Assembly: GCF_020171945.1 (NCBI RefSeq)
Contig: NZ_JAIVAP010000009.1
Span: forward strand, 62,001 to 126,000
Direction of reading: 5' to 3'
Source of the DNA: Bacillus infantis
Lineage (GTDB): Bacteria; Bacillota; Bacilli; Bacillales; Cytobacillaceae
DNA: 64,000 nucleotides
The position numbers and the translations under genes were made by a program. The notes below the pieces were generated by a model that searched no databases, was not told where the DNA came from, and was given only the letters and a program-made list of their open reading frames with translations. This document shows, piece by piece, positions 25,145-34,314 of this stretch. The first letter of the stretch is position 1, and each line of letters begins with the position of its first letter.

Positions 25145-26242
25145 TTAGCTGAAATTTTGCTGAAATGTTTCCTGCAGTCTGACATTATTTAAAATCGGAC
25201 TGACGGTTTCTTCTGATTGCAGTGTCAGCATGCTGCAGGCGATGCCGATTTTGCAGGCGTTTTCTGTATTAAGCCCTTTCAGGTGGGCGTATAGGATACC
25301 GGCTACAAGCGAGTCGCCTGCCCCTGTCACATCCTGCACCTTGATCTTCGGCGGAAGCAGCACCCCTGCCTCGCCTTCCTTCGTGTAGAAAATCAGCCCT
25401 TTGTCACCTCTTGTAATGACGACCTTCTCCACGCCTTTTTTCATGATCTTTTCAGCCGCTTTAAAGAAATCTCCGTCACTATCAATCTTCATTCCTGACA
25501 GCGCCTCAGCTTCGTCATGATTGGCAATCAGCCATGTGACACCCATCAAGTTTTCGGGCAGCTTCTTCACCTTTGGGGACGAGACCGGCGTGATGCAAAG
25601 CGGAACAGATTCTTCGTAGCAGCGGGAAATTGTCTTTTTCAATACCTCTGCCGGGAAATTGGTATCCAGCAGGACAATCTCTGCCGAGGCAATATAGCCC
25701 CATCTTTTTTCGATAAATTCTGAATCTATCCGATCGTATAAGGCCATATCGGCAAAGGCGACTGTCATTTCGCCATCATGATCCAGAATGGCTGTATATG
25801 TTCCTGTTGCGGTATTCGGCAAGGTCTGGGACGGGGTGATGTCGACAAAATCCTTTGTATAGCCCAGCAGCCAGCTGCCTTCAGTATCATCGCCCACGGC
25901 TGTCATAAGACTTGCGTCACAGCCAAGCCGCCCAAGGTTTTCGGCAATATTTCTGGCCACCCCGCCGCATGACTGCGAGCTCGCCGACGGATTCGAGGTA
26001 CCGCTTTCAATTTTGCCAATCGCCTGAATTTTACGGTCGATATTCGCCCCGCCGATGCAGAGAACTTCTTTCTTGTCCGGCAGCATATAAGCCCTTCCAA
26101 GAATTTTACCCTGCCTGGCAAGCGAGGAAATATAGCCTGCTGCAGCAGAGCGTGATAACCCCGTCTTCTCTGCAATCTCACTTTGGGAAATGAACGGATC
26201 CTCTTTTATTAAATTCAAAATGAATTGCTCTTTTTCATTCAC
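25145..26242 (-). CDS. psuK: Pseudouridine kinase with N-terminal HTH
   Basis: A 365-residue PfkB-family kinase. Residues 1-55 form a winged helix ([24 protein letters not shown]); the ribokinase domain begins at [11 protein letters not shown]. The C-terminal PfkB signature [14 protein letters not shown] carries the catalytic Asp. It phosphorylates pseudouridine for PsuG. The start is GTG after GGCGGTG. The HTH fusion suggests self-regulation; a twin dyad lies upstream. Confidence 0.87.
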   Translation of the reverse strand: MNEKEQFILNLIKEDPFISQSEIAEKTGLSRSAAAGYISSLARQGKILGRAYMLPDKKEVLCIGGANIDRKIQAIGKIESGTSNPSASSQSCGGVARNIAENLGRLGCDASLMTAVGDDTEGSWLLGYTKDFVDITPSQTLPNTATGTYTAILDHDGEMTVAFADMALYDRIDSEFIEKRWGYIASAEIVLLDTNFPAEVLKKTISRCYEESVPLCITPVSSPKVKKLPENLMGVTWLIANHDEAEALSGMKIDSDGDFFKAAEKIMKKGVEKVVITRGDKGLIFYTKEGEAGVLLPPKIKVQDVTGAGDSLVAGILYAHLKGLNTENACKIGIACSMLTLQSEETVSPILNNVRLQETFQQNFS

Positions 26243-26260
26243 AGCGTTTCACCGCCTTTA

Positions 26261-26293
26261 TAAACTTTTGTCTAAATTATAAACACTTGTTTA
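26261..26293. promoter_or_regulatory. Twin 14-bp dyads upstream of psuK
   Basis: TAAACACTTGTTTA (26280-26293, perfect TAAACA/TGTTTA) and TAAACTTTTGTCTA (26261-26274, imperfect copy) are 19 bp apart, 20-50 bp upstream of the psuK start. They are candidate operators for the HTH of PsuK. Confidence 0.5.
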
Positions 26294-26372
26294 GCGAAAG
26301 AACAATGGGTTTCGGGAAAAAACATAGGTCTGACTTATAGGTATGAAGTCAGACCACACAAGGATTTGCACA

Positions 26373-26401
26373 AAAAAAGACGGGGAAATCCCCGCCTTTT
26401 T
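26373..26401. terminator. Terminator of the alanine symporter gene
   Basis: The stem GACGGGGA/TCCCCGCC is flanked by A7 and T5; on the minus strand it overlaps the stop of the symporter gene. Confidence 0.85.
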
Positions 26402-27785
26402 ATGCCGCATCATCTTTCTTTTTAATATCCTTCAAATAGTATTTCTCCGAGGTGAAAAACTCATTTTTAAGCTCTTTCACCTGCTTGCTCAGCAGAAGGA
26501 CGGCAATGATGTTTGGAACCAATATTGCTGCCAGCGCCAGGTCAAGGAACTGCCAGATCGTCTGCGCAGCGCCTACCGACCCAAGCACGATAGCTCCGAT
26601 ATAAACAAACTTGATGGCCTGTCCGGCAAAATCGCCAAACAGGAATTCCGCCTGCTTTGATCCATAGAAAATGACCACAATGATGGTTGATACAACAAAG
26701 AATATAAGTGAAATCGTAACAATGAGGCTGCCTGTCTGTCCGAAGTACTGGGAAAAAGCTGCTGTTGTCAGGGATGATGGATCATCCATAGCTCCTTCCC
26801 TCTGCCAGACGCCTGAAGACAGCACCACAAAAGCTGTCGCAGAGCAGACAATCAGCGTATCAACGACAATGCCGACGATCGCCCAAAAGCCCTGCCGTAC
26901 AGGATGGTCCGTCTGTGCGGCCGCATGGGCAATCGGAGCAGTTCCAAGTCCTGCTTCATTGGAATATAATCCTCTCGCAAAGCCCCAGCGGATGACCTCG
27001 CCGATGGCTGCACCTGCAAAGCCGCCCATCGCCGCTGCCGGCTGGAACGCGTATGTGAAGATTAATTCCAATACCTCAGGAACCTTGCTGATGTTCATAA
27101 AAAGGATTACAAGTGCTGTTCCTACATAAATCAATGCCATAAACGGAACCAGGATTTCGGTCACCTGTCCGATCCGCTTGATCCCGCCGAATACAATTAA
27201 TGATACAACTGCTGCCACAGCAATTCCCGTCCACAGCCCATTGATTTCAAATGTTTCTGAAACAGCCGATGACACCGCATTTCCCTGCACCATGATGCTT
27301 GGGATCAGCTCGATCATAAGCGCAAAAGCAAACCAGACGCCCAGCCATTTCATATTGAGCCCTTTTGTCATATAGTACATCGGCCCGCCGACATACTCGC
27401 CATCTTCATTCTTCTCACGGTACTTGACCGCCAGGACGCTTTCCGAAAACTTGATGGCCATGCCGATTAAAGCGATCACCCACATCCAGAAGACTGCACC
27501 GGGTCCGCCGAACATGATGGCTGCCGGTACACCGACGATATTTGCCGCTCCGATTGTCGAGGACAGTGCAGATGTCAGCGCCTGGAGCGGAGTGACCGTC
27601 CCCTCTCCTTTCGGCTTTTTAAACACACTGCCGAAGGTCTGCTTGAGAATATAAACCGGGTATCTGAATTGAAAGAATCCCAGTAAAAAGGTTAAATATA
27701 TGCCCGTTCCAGCCAGGATGATGATGATCGGCGGCCCCCACAGCCAAGCCGATATACTTCCCACAAGCTCTAAAAATGAGTCCAA
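26400..27785 (-). CDS. Sodium:alanine/glycine symporter (AGCS family)
   Basis: A 461-residue membrane protein with about ten to eleven hydrophobic segments. Family signatures are GTGIYLTFLLGFFQFRY near the N-terminus, SALSSTIGAANIVGVPAAI and RGLYSNEAGLGTAPIAHAAA near residue 280. It imports small neutral amino acids with Na+ or H+. The start is TTG, supported by AGGGGG 8 bp upstream. It is a single-gene unit. Confidence 0.88.
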   Translation of the reverse strand: MDSFLELVGSISAWLWGPPIIIILAGTGIYLTFLLGFFQFRYPVYILKQTFGSVFKKPKGEGTVTPLQALTSALSSTIGAANIVGVPAAIMFGGPGAVFWMWVIALIGMAIKFSESVLAVKYREKNEDGEYVGGPMYYMTKGLNMKWLGVWFAFALMIELIPSIMVQGNAVSSAVSETFEINGLWTGIAVAAVVSLIVFGGIKRIGQVTEILVPFMALIYVGTALVILFMNISKVPEVLELIFTYAFQPAAAMGGFAGAAIGEVIRWGFARGLYSNEAGLGTAPIAHAAAQTDHPVRQGFWAIVGIVVDTLIVCSATAFVVLSSGVWQREGAMDDPSSLTTAAFSQYFGQTGSLIVTISLIFFVVSTIIVVIFYGSKQAEFLFGDFAGQAIKFVYIGAIVLGSVGAAQTIWQFLDLALAAILVPNIIAVLLLSKQVKELKNEFFTSEKYYLKDIKKKDDAA

Positions 27786-27902
27786 TTGAATTTCCCCCTA
27801 GTAGATAAATTGCACATTGCTGCTGTTTAACCCATTCCCTTCAAGCCGCTCTTCAAACCTGTTTCCTAAAAACGGACTGGACAAATATGTCTTTTTCCCT
27901 TA

Positions 27903-27920
27903 TAGTTAGCTAGGCAACTA
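27903..27920. promoter_or_regulatory. MarR-type operator
   Basis: TAGTTAGCTAGGCAACTA is an 18-bp dyad (TAGTT/AACTA arms, 14 of 18 positions symmetric), 20 bp upstream of the marR start. Its form resembles many MarR-family sites. Autoregulation is inferred. Confidence 0.6.
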
Positions 27921-27940
27921 ATTGAAACGGGTGATAATAT

Positions 27941-28360
27941 ATGAATAAAATGGATCCTTTTTTTCACAGCTTCAACCAATGTACCCGGCAGTTCTCCAAG
28001 GGCCTGAACGATGTGCTTACCCCAATGGGACTTTATGCCGCACAATGGCCGATCATCTACAGGCTGAAAACAACAGGCCCCAGCACACAGGTTGAGCTTT
28101 CCACCTATCTCAGCGTTGAGGCCCCGACCATGACAAGAGCCCTCCTTCGCCTTGAAAAATCAGGCTGGATCAGCAGGGTGCCGGGGAAAGACAAGCGCGA
28201 AAAAAAGATTCTGCTCACAGATGCAGCCCTCACTCAATATCCAGATTGGCTGGCCGCCGTAGAAGGATATGAACAAAAAATGTTGGAGGATATTTCTGAA
28301 GAAGAATTAATGGCTGCCATATCAGTCATGCAAAAAATGAAGCAAAATTCCGGACGTTGA
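27941..28360 (+). CDS. MarR family regulator
   Basis: A 139-residue winged-helix protein. The DNA-binding segment TQVELSTYLSVEAPTMTRALLRLEKSGWI is followed by the wing motif DKREKKILLT. No redox cysteine is placed as in OhrR. It is followed 78 bp later by an MFS transporter gene, so it probably controls efflux of a small aromatic or drug-like compound. Confidence 0.85.
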   Translation: MNKMDPFFHSFNQCTRQFSKGLNDVLTPMGLYAAQWPIIYRLKTTGPSTQVELSTYLSVEAPTMTRALLRLEKSGWISRVPGKDKREKKILLTDAALTQYPDWLAAVEGYEQKMLEDISEEELMAAISVMQKMKQNSGR

Positions 28361-28438
28361 TCAGCCCCGCAAGATCTTCCGTTTTTCTTCTCACTACTTC
28401 ACAGACTCTCAGTAAACATGACATCAAGGAGGACAATC

Positions 28439-29641
28439 ATGAAGAAACAACCCCTTTGGACAAAGGACTTTTTAGGCGTTTCTATTACTAGTTTTTTCTT
28501 ATTTATCGGGTTTTATATATTGCTCACCACTCTTCCCATTTACATTCTCGATGATTTAAAAGGAAGTGAATCACAGGTCGGCCTCATCATTTCGGTATTC
28601 CTGATCGCCGCCGTCATTTCCCGGCCTTTTACAGGAAAATGGATCGACGAAATCGGCCGCAAGAAAATCCTGATGATTTCTATGGTTATTTTTACAATTG
28701 CTTCCGCACTCTACTTTACAGCAGACAGCCTGCCTATGCTTTTGGCAGTCCGCTTCCTGCATGGCGCGGGCTTCGGAATGGCTACAACGGCCACTGGTGC
28801 CATTGTCGCTGATATCGTACCGGCTGAAAGGCGCGGCGAAGGGCTTGGCTATTATGCCATGTTCATGAACCTTGCCATGGTTATCGGGCCTTTCACAGGG
28901 CTGACCATCATTCAGTATGCCGCATACAGCTGGATTTTTGTTCTATGTACGGTGCTTGCCGTCCTGGCTCTGGTGCTGTCATCTATCATCAGCATCCCGG
29001 AAAACACTGGCGAAAAAACAAAGCAGCCTTCATTCGCTTTTTCAAGCCTGTTTGAAAAAAATGCCGTTCCGGTTTCCATTGCAGCCGGCACGCTCGCGTT
29101 TGCCTATTCAGGTGTATTATCCTTCATTTCGGTGTATGCCAAGGAGCTGGGACTAATGCAGGCGGCGTCCTTTTTCTTTGTCGTCTATGCAGCCTTCATC
29201 CTGATTTCACGCCCGTTCACAGGCCGCTGGTTTGACATGTACGGTGAAAACAGGGTCATCTATCCGGCAATCGTCTTATTCGCCGCCGGCCTGTTCCTGC
29301 TCAGCCTTGCAGACAATAGCTTCCTGTTCCTGCTTGCCGGCGCCGTGATTGGCCTGGGCTACGGCACCATCGTTCCGAGCATGCAGACCGTTGCGATTAA
29401 AAATGCCGATCCTGCAAAAAGAGGGCTGGCCACCTCCACCTTCTTTACGATGTTCGACTCAGGCATCGGCCTTGGCTCCTATGTACTCGGCATCGTCGCC
29501 GTCTACACAGGATTTGCCAAGCTATACATGGTGCTAGTTTTGGTCTCACTGATCGGCCTTGGGCTCTACTATATCCTTCATGGGAAAAAAACAGCAGCAG
29601 CCAAAGAAGACATGCAGTCAGAAGTGAATATTTCTATGTAA
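28439..29641 (+). CDS. MFS drug-efflux-type transporter
   Basis: About 400 residues, twelve hydrophobic segments. The loop 2-3 motif GKWIDEIGRKKILM and the antiporter motif C region GFGMATTATGAIVADIVP are typical of 12-TM drug/H+ antiporters. ATG at 28439 has AAGGAGG 7 bp upstream. It is probably co-transcribed with and controlled by the preceding MarR gene. Substrate unknown. Confidence 0.82.
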   Translation: MKKQPLWTKDFLGVSITSFFLFIGFYILLTTLPIYILDDLKGSESQVGLIISVFLIAAVISRPFTGKWIDEIGRKKILMISMVIFTIASALYFTADSLPMLLAVRFLHGAGFGMATTATGAIVADIVPAERRGEGLGYYAMFMNLAMVIGPFTGLTIIQYAAYSWIFVLCTVLAVLALVLSSIISIPENTGEKTKQPSFAFSSLFEKNAVPVSIAAGTLAFAYSGVLSFISVYAKELGLMQAASFFFVVYAAFILISRPFTGRWFDMYGENRVIYPAIVLFAAGLFLLSLADNSFLFLLAGAVIGLGYGTIVPSMQTVAIKNADPAKRGLATSTFFTMFDSGIGLGSYVLGIVAVYTGFAKLYMVLVLVSLIGLGLYYILHGKKTAAAKEDMQSEVNISM

Positions 29642-29646
29642 TATTG

Positions 29647-29678
29647 AACAGGACCCCCGGCTGGAGGGTCCTGTTTTT
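29647..29678 (+). terminator. Terminator after the MFS gene
   Basis: AACAGGACCC and GGGTCCTGTT stem followed by T5. Confidence 0.9.
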
Positions 29679-29745
29679 ATGTTTGCGGATGGAATTCAGG
29701 CGTTTAGTTCCGGTTTTTGGGTTGATGGGCAGCTTCATTTTGCGG

Positions 29746-29865
29746 TTATTAGCAAGTTTTTCGTTTTATTAGCAAGTTTCCACTTTTATTAGCAACTTTT
29801 TCATTTTATTAGCAACTTTTCCATTATATTAGCAACTTCCAGCTTTTATTAGCAACTCTGCTAAA
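29746..29865 (+). repeat. Six-copy 20-bp-period array, TTAGCAA family (locus 3)
   Basis: AGCAA occurs at 29751, 29771, 29791, 29811, 29831 and 29851, exactly 20 bp apart, within TTATTAGCAACTTTT-like units; the first two copies read GCAAG. Number and period equal those at 4.5 kb and 18.3 kb. Confidence 0.9.
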
Positions 29866-29879
29866 ACGACCCGCAGCTC

Positions 29880-29936
29880 TTATTTGCGACTTTCCCAGTT
29901 TATTTGCGACTTCCAGCTTTTATTTTCAACTCTCCT
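29880..29936 (+). repeat. TATTTGCGAC variant array
   Basis: TTATTTGCGACTTT units lie near 29880 and 29900, with a decayed copy TTATTTTCAACT near 29920: 20-bp period, directly following the TTAGCAA array. It is the same variant as at 18.45 kb. The rest of the gap to 30048 shows no gene. Confidence 0.75.
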
Positions 29937-30048
29937 AAAACCGGCCTGATTCCCCAATAGCCGCTTCAAACTCTATTGGCAGCTTTCCCATTATATCTGC
30001 GACTAACCTGCCCCGTCCGCTCGACTGCAGCACTCCGCCGATACAAAC

Positions 30049-30075
30049 AAAAAAACCGAACCCATCCGGTCCGGT
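30049..30075 (-). terminator. Terminator of motAB
   Basis: Minus strand: ACCGGACC, GGAT loop, GGGTTCGGT, then T7. Confidence 0.8.
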
Positions 30076-30885
30076 CTATGTTCTTGGCAATATTAAAATT
30101 TCAACCCGCCTGTTTTTGTCCCGGCCTTCTTTTGTGTCATTGGTGGCGGCCGGCTGGAATTCGCCGAATCCTTTCGCACTGAAGGCCCGGGCATCCAGGT
30201 CTTTGTTATGCAGAAGGATTTTCATGAAGTTTACGGCTCTCATGACGCTTAATTCCCAGTTGGATTCAAACTCGGAGTTTTTGATCGGCATATTGTCTGT
30301 ATGGCCGCTGATGATGATATTGCGCGGCGGGTCCATGACGAGCAATTCACCGATTTCGTCGGCGATCGTCAATTCGCCGGACCTTACTTCAGCGCTTCCG
30401 GAAGCGAAAAAAACGTTGTCCCGGATCGTTACAAGCAGCCCTTCATCTGTCAGTGAAGTCTCAAGCTTGTCTGTGAGGCCATTGTTTTGAATATAGGTTT
30501 TCACCTTTTCTTCGACTTCCTTGAGTTCCTGCTTGTCTGTGAGCTTCTGGATTTTGCCTTCTGCTTCAATATCGTTCTGGCCTTCTTCTAAGGTGCCGGC
30601 AGCAGAGGCCTGCTCTACTTCGTCTTTGTTTTCGGTCTCAGCCTTATCGGCTGACTGCATGGCGCCGTCCGGCATCGGGCTCGGGAACTCGAAGAAGCCG
30701 GTTCCGCCATTGAATGCATCATTGAAGGCCTTTGAAAGGGCCTCGAACTTCTGGGCATCCACTGAGCTCATTGCAAACAGGACGATGAAAAGGGCAAGCA
30801 GGAGCGTCAGGATGTCAGCATAGGGAATCAGCCAGGACTCATCAACATGTTCCTCATGATGCTCCTTTTTCTTCCGCTTACTCAT
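30076..30885 (-). CDS. motB: Flagellar stator protein MotB
   Basis: A 269-residue stator subunit. The single N-terminal membrane helix follows ESWLIPYADILTLLLALF, whose Asp is the ion-channel residue. A plug/linker region rich in Glu and Ala (residues 75-125) follows, then an OmpA-like peptidoglycan-binding domain (SGHTDNMPIKN near 195, FGEFQPAATNDTKEGRDKNRRVEI near 240). Similarity is to the proton-driven MotB rather than MotS. It overlaps motA by 8 bp. Confidence 0.93.
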   Translation of the reverse strand: MSKRKKKEHHEEHVDESWLIPYADILTLLLALFIVLFAMSSVDAQKFEALSKAFNDAFNGGTGFFEFPSPMPDGAMQSADKAETENKDEVEQASAAGTLEEGQNDIEAEGKIQKLTDKQELKEVEEKVKTYIQNNGLTDKLETSLTDEGLLVTIRDNVFFASGSAEVRSGELTIADEIGELLVMDPPRNIIISGHTDNMPIKNSEFESNWELSVMRAVNFMKILLHNKDLDARAFSAKGFGEFQPAATNDTKEGRDKNRRVEILILPRT

Positions 30886-31672
30886 CTGCCTTCACTTCGC
30901 TTTCCTCGAGGAATTGCTTCCTTTCCCCTGCAGGCAGATAGGATGCCAGCTTTTGCTCGATGACGCGCGGTGCTTCTCCTTCCAGGATGGAGAGTACTCC
31001 CTCGATCATCATATATTTGAGCTTTGATTCCTGCTTTGATTTGCGCTTCAGCTTGTTGGCAAAAGGATGCCATAAAACGTATCCAGTGAAAATTCCAAGC
31101 AGGGTTGCCACAAAGGCCGCACTGATGGCATGCCCGAGTGCGTCGGTGTTCGTCATATCCCCCAGGGCGGCAATCAGGCCGACAACCGCTCCAAGAACTC
31201 CAAGGGTCGGGGCATATGTCCCGGCCTGTGTGAAAATGGCGGCTCCTGAAAGATGCCTTTCTTCCATTGACTCAATCTCTTCAGAGAGTACATCCCTGAT
31301 ATAATCGGCACTTTGTCCGTCCACTGCGAGCGAAAGGCCGTTTTTCAAAAATGGGTCATCAATTTCATTCGTTTTGGCTTCAAGTGCAAGAAGGCCTTCC
31401 TTCCGCGCCAGCTGTGCCCACTCTGAAAACATCCTGATCAGGTCTGTCGGAACCATCTGTTTTTGTTCCTTAAATAAAATACCGAAAAGCTTTGGCACTT
31501 TTTTCAGCTCGTTCATCGGAAAAGCGATGGTAACCGCCGCTATTGTCCCAACGATGATAATCAGGATGGCAGCCGGGTTTACCAGGGCTGAAGGCGGCAC
31601 CCCTTTCAGCACCATACCGACTCCTACGCCAATGATTGCCAGAATAAGCCCAATTAATGATGATTTATCCAT
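30878..31672 (-). CDS. motA: Flagellar stator protein MotA
   Basis: A 264-residue membrane protein with four hydrophobic segments. The large cytoplasmic loop (residues 60-140, with EGLLALEAKTNEIDDPFLKNGL) and APTLGVLGAVVGLIAAL near residue 155 are characteristic; FVATLLGIFTGYVLWHPFANKLK follows. ATG at 31672 (MDKSSLIG) is chosen over the GTG at 31681 because AGGTGA lies at suitable distance. The motA-motB pair indicates a motile cell. Confidence 0.93.
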   Translation of the reverse strand: MDKSSLIGLILAIIGVGVGMVLKGVPPSALVNPAAILIIIVGTIAAVTIAFPMNELKKVPKLFGILFKEQKQMVPTDLIRMFSEWAQLARKEGLLALEAKTNEIDDPFLKNGLSLAVDGQSADYIRDVLSEEIESMEERHLSGAAIFTQAGTYAPTLGVLGAVVGLIAALGDMTNTDALGHAISAAFVATLLGIFTGYVLWHPFANKLKRKSKQESKLKYMMIEGVLSILEGEAPRVIEQKLASYLPAGERKQFLEESEVKADE

Positions 31673-31832
31673 ATACGTCACCTGTCTTAATAAAATGTCT
31701 ATTTCTATTTATTTCGACAGGGACCCTCATTTATTTAGGCCAATTCTAATATTAATCTGCAATTCTTTTACTTTCAGACAAATAAAAGCCTGTAAAATAG
31801 GCATATATACCTACCGTGATGTATCCGCCCTC

Positions 31833-31857
31833 AAAAAAACCCCCCTAATCAGGGAGC
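31833..31857 (-). terminator. Terminator of the DUF1992 gene
   Basis: Minus strand: CTCCCT, GATT loop, AGGGGG, then T7. Confidence 0.8.
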
Positions 31858-31859
31858 TT

Positions 31860-32237
31860 TCAATCAATCAATTTATGATGAATCTTATCTTCATAGTTTT
31901 TAAAGATCGAGGAGTTTGTGCTTGCCCGCCTTTTAGACATCATGCTGTTGAATTTCAGCAGCTTCTGGTTCAGCTGCTTCTGAAGATCTTTCTTTTCTGC
32001 AGGGTCTTCGCATTTTTTTATAAGATCCTCGATGGTGGACATCTCCTGCTTTAAAGCATTGTCTTCTTCTGTGTAGCCTGCATTTTTCATCATTCTGTAG
32101 GCCATGCGCAAATCGTCGGGGACATGGGAAAGCTCATCATGGGGAAGCGGTTTTCCAAAGCCGGGAAGGTTTTCAAATTCGCCTTCTTTATAGCCTTTCT
32201 TGATCCGTTCTTCTGAAATGATTCCAAAAAGGTCCAT
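31860..32237 (-). CDS. DUF1992 protein
   Basis: A 125-residue soluble protein. The N-terminal ISEERIKKGYKEGEFENLPGFGKPLP is diagnostic for DUF1992, a domain found in bacterial YhdN-type proteins and in DnaJ homologue C28. Function unknown; the C-terminal half is a charged coiled coil. Single-gene unit. Confidence 0.85.
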   Translation of the reverse strand: MDLFGIISEERIKKGYKEGEFENLPGFGKPLPHDELSHVPDDLRMAYRMMKNAGYTEEDNALKQEMSTIEDLIKKCEDPAEKKDLQKQLNQKLLKFNSMMSKRRASTNSSIFKNYEDKIHHKLID

Positions 32238-32386
32238 CTGCGGCCTCCTTTCAATCCTTTACTTTATTATAAAGGCCTCTACCTCTATTTTAAAGCAGAT
32301 GGCATTATATTCCTTTTTAGAAAATGGTTTGAAATAAGTGTTTTGAGGTTATTTAACGAACTAAAAAGAGAAAAGGAAGTGCACCT

Positions 32387-34219
32387 ATGTTTACTGGGGG
32401 AATTGCTTTCACTTTAATATCCTGCGCCTTTTTTATGGCGATCGTTGCCTGGATTTCGTATGTGAAAACGAAAGGGGCAGTCAGCGATTCAACAGGATAT
32501 TTCCTGGCAGGGAGGGGATTGACAGGGGGCTTCATCGCCGGATCGCTGTTGCTGACAAATCTGTCGGCCGAGCAGCTGATCGGCCTGAATGGACAGGCCT
32601 ACCGGACCAATTTGAGCAATATGGCCTGGGAAGTTACCGCAGCTTTCGCCATCATCTTCATGGCTGTTTATCTGCTTCCAAAATATTTGGGCGGAAACTT
32701 CACGACGCTGCCTGAGTTTTTAAGCAAGCGCTTTGATGAAGGGGTGCGGCGCTACACCGTCATCCTGTTCATGCTTGGATATATCCTTGTTACTATACCA
32801 TCTATGCTTTATTCGGGGGCACTGGCTGTGCTGCAGCTGTTTGATGTGCCGTCCCTTTTAGGTATTACATATGAATCATCTGTTTGGCTCGTCATTTGGA
32901 TCATCGGCATCATCGGCGCCATTTACGCCATTTTCGGCGGACTGAAGGCTGTTGCTGTTTCTGATACATTAAACGGAATCGGCCTCCTGATCATCGGTAT
33001 CCTGATCCCGGTTCTTGGCTTCTTCGCCCTTGGCGACGGCAATTTCTTCAGCGGCCTGAAAACCATTGCCACTGATCATCCTGAAAAATTGAACAGCATC
33101 GGGACGAAGGAAGACTCTGTCCCATTCGGCACCATTTTTACCGGAATGATTTTTGCCAATCTATTCTATTGGGCTTCTAATCAGTATGTTATCCAGCGTA
33201 CATTAGGTGCGAAAAATCTGGCTGAAGGCCAAAAGGGTGTCATGATTTCAGGCTTTTATAAGCTGCTTGTCCCTGTTTTCATGATGATTCCCGGTGTCAT
33301 TGCCTTTCATCTTTACGGCAATTCACTGAAATCAGTCGACCTTGCCTACCCAACCCTGATTTCAGATGTGATGCCCGGCTATCTGTCCGGATTTTTCCTT
33401 GCGGTCCTGCTGGGAGCCGTGTTCAGCTCCTTCAATTCATTGCTGAACAGCGCCGCAACCCTTTTTGCACTGGATATATACAAGCCAAGAATCAACCCTA
33501 ATGTGAGTGATGAAAAGCTGATCAGCATCAGTAAATGGTTCGGGACTGTCCTCGCCATTGTCTCTTTATTCATCTCTCCGATGCTGATGAACGCATCTGA
33601 CGGACTTTGGGACCTGATTCGGAGGTTCACTGGATTTTTCAACATACCGATCATCGCCATCGTACTCGTCGGCATATTCTCGAAATATATCCCGGCACTG
33701 GCGCCGAAAGTGGTCATTATTTTCCATGTGATTGCTTATTATATGCTCGTATGGGGCACTGACCATCTGTTTGGCTATTCGGTTCCGATCCACTTTATTC
33801 ATATCTATGCCATCCTGTTTGCTGTCGAGATTCTGATGATGATCATTATCGGTAAAATAAAACCGAGAGCCTCTGCCTATCATTTCCGTGCAGATGCCCA
33901 GGTGAATATGGTTCCGTGGAAGGGCGTCATTCCGGTTTCCATCATTCTCCTCGCGCTCGTTGCTTTTACGTATATCGTCTTTTCAAAAATCGGCCTTGCT
34001 TATGAAGCTGCTGTCGTTTCACCAGCCTTCTGGCCTGCCACAGTCGCCATCTTTATCATTGCCGGCATCTTCATCTATCTGTCCATGAAATTCTGGAACA
34101 GAAAATACGCTTCCTATCTGGAAGGCCAGAACACAGAAGGCGCCACGCAAGTCAAAAGAACAGGCTCCGGCCTGAATCCGCTGATTGTCAATGCCAAGCA
34201 AACTGCGGTTAAAGACTAG
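32387..34219 (+). CDS. Sodium:solute symporter (SSS family, sugar-type)
   Basis: A 610-residue membrane protein with about fourteen hydrophobic segments. STGYFLAGRGLTGGFIAGSLLLTNLSAEQLIG at the N-terminus and GAVFSSFNSLLNSAATLFALDIY near residue 350 are typical of the SGLT/YidK branch of the SSS family. It probably takes up a sugar or related polyol with Na+. It has its own promoter region and a terminator; no catabolic gene adjoins it, so the substrate is open. Confidence 0.82.
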   Translation: MFTGGIAFTLISCAFFMAIVAWISYVKTKGAVSDSTGYFLAGRGLTGGFIAGSLLLTNLSAEQLIGLNGQAYRTNLSNMAWEVTAAFAIIFMAVYLLPKYLGGNFTTLPEFLSKRFDEGVRRYTVILFMLGYILVTIPSMLYSGALAVLQLFDVPSLLGITYESSVWLVIWIIGIIGAIYAIFGGLKAVAVSDTLNGIGLLIIGILIPVLGFFALGDGNFFSGLKTIATDHPEKLNSIGTKEDSVPFGTIFTGMIFANLFYWASNQYVIQRTLGAKNLAEGQKGVMISGFYKLLVPVFMMIPGVIAFHLYGNSLKSVDLAYPTLISDVMPGYLSGFFLAVLLGAVFSSFNSLLNSAATLFALDIYKPRINPNVSDEKLISISKWFGTVLAIVSLFISPMLMNASDGLWDLIRRFTGFFNIPIIAIVLVGIFSKYIPALAPKVVIIFHVIAYYMLVWGTDHLFGYSVPIHFIHIYAILFAVEILMMIIIGKIKPRASAYHFRADAQVNMVPWKGVIPVSIILLALVAFTYIVFSKIGLAYEAAVVSPAFWPATVAIFIIAGIFIYLSMKFWNRKYASYLEGQNTEGATQVKRTGSGLNPLIVNAKQTAVKD

Positions 34220-34243
34220 GAAAGTCAGTTTATATATCAAGCA

Positions 34244-34275
34244 AAAAGACCCGCTTTATGAAAGGCGGGTCTTTT
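34244..34275. terminator. Bidirectional terminator
   Basis: AAAAGACCCGC and GCGGGTCTTTT stem between the convergent symporter and peroxiredoxin genes. Confidence 0.9.
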
Positions 34276-34314
34276 GTTTATTGGACAGCCGCTGGTTCCT
34301 GCAGCAACCCCAAT

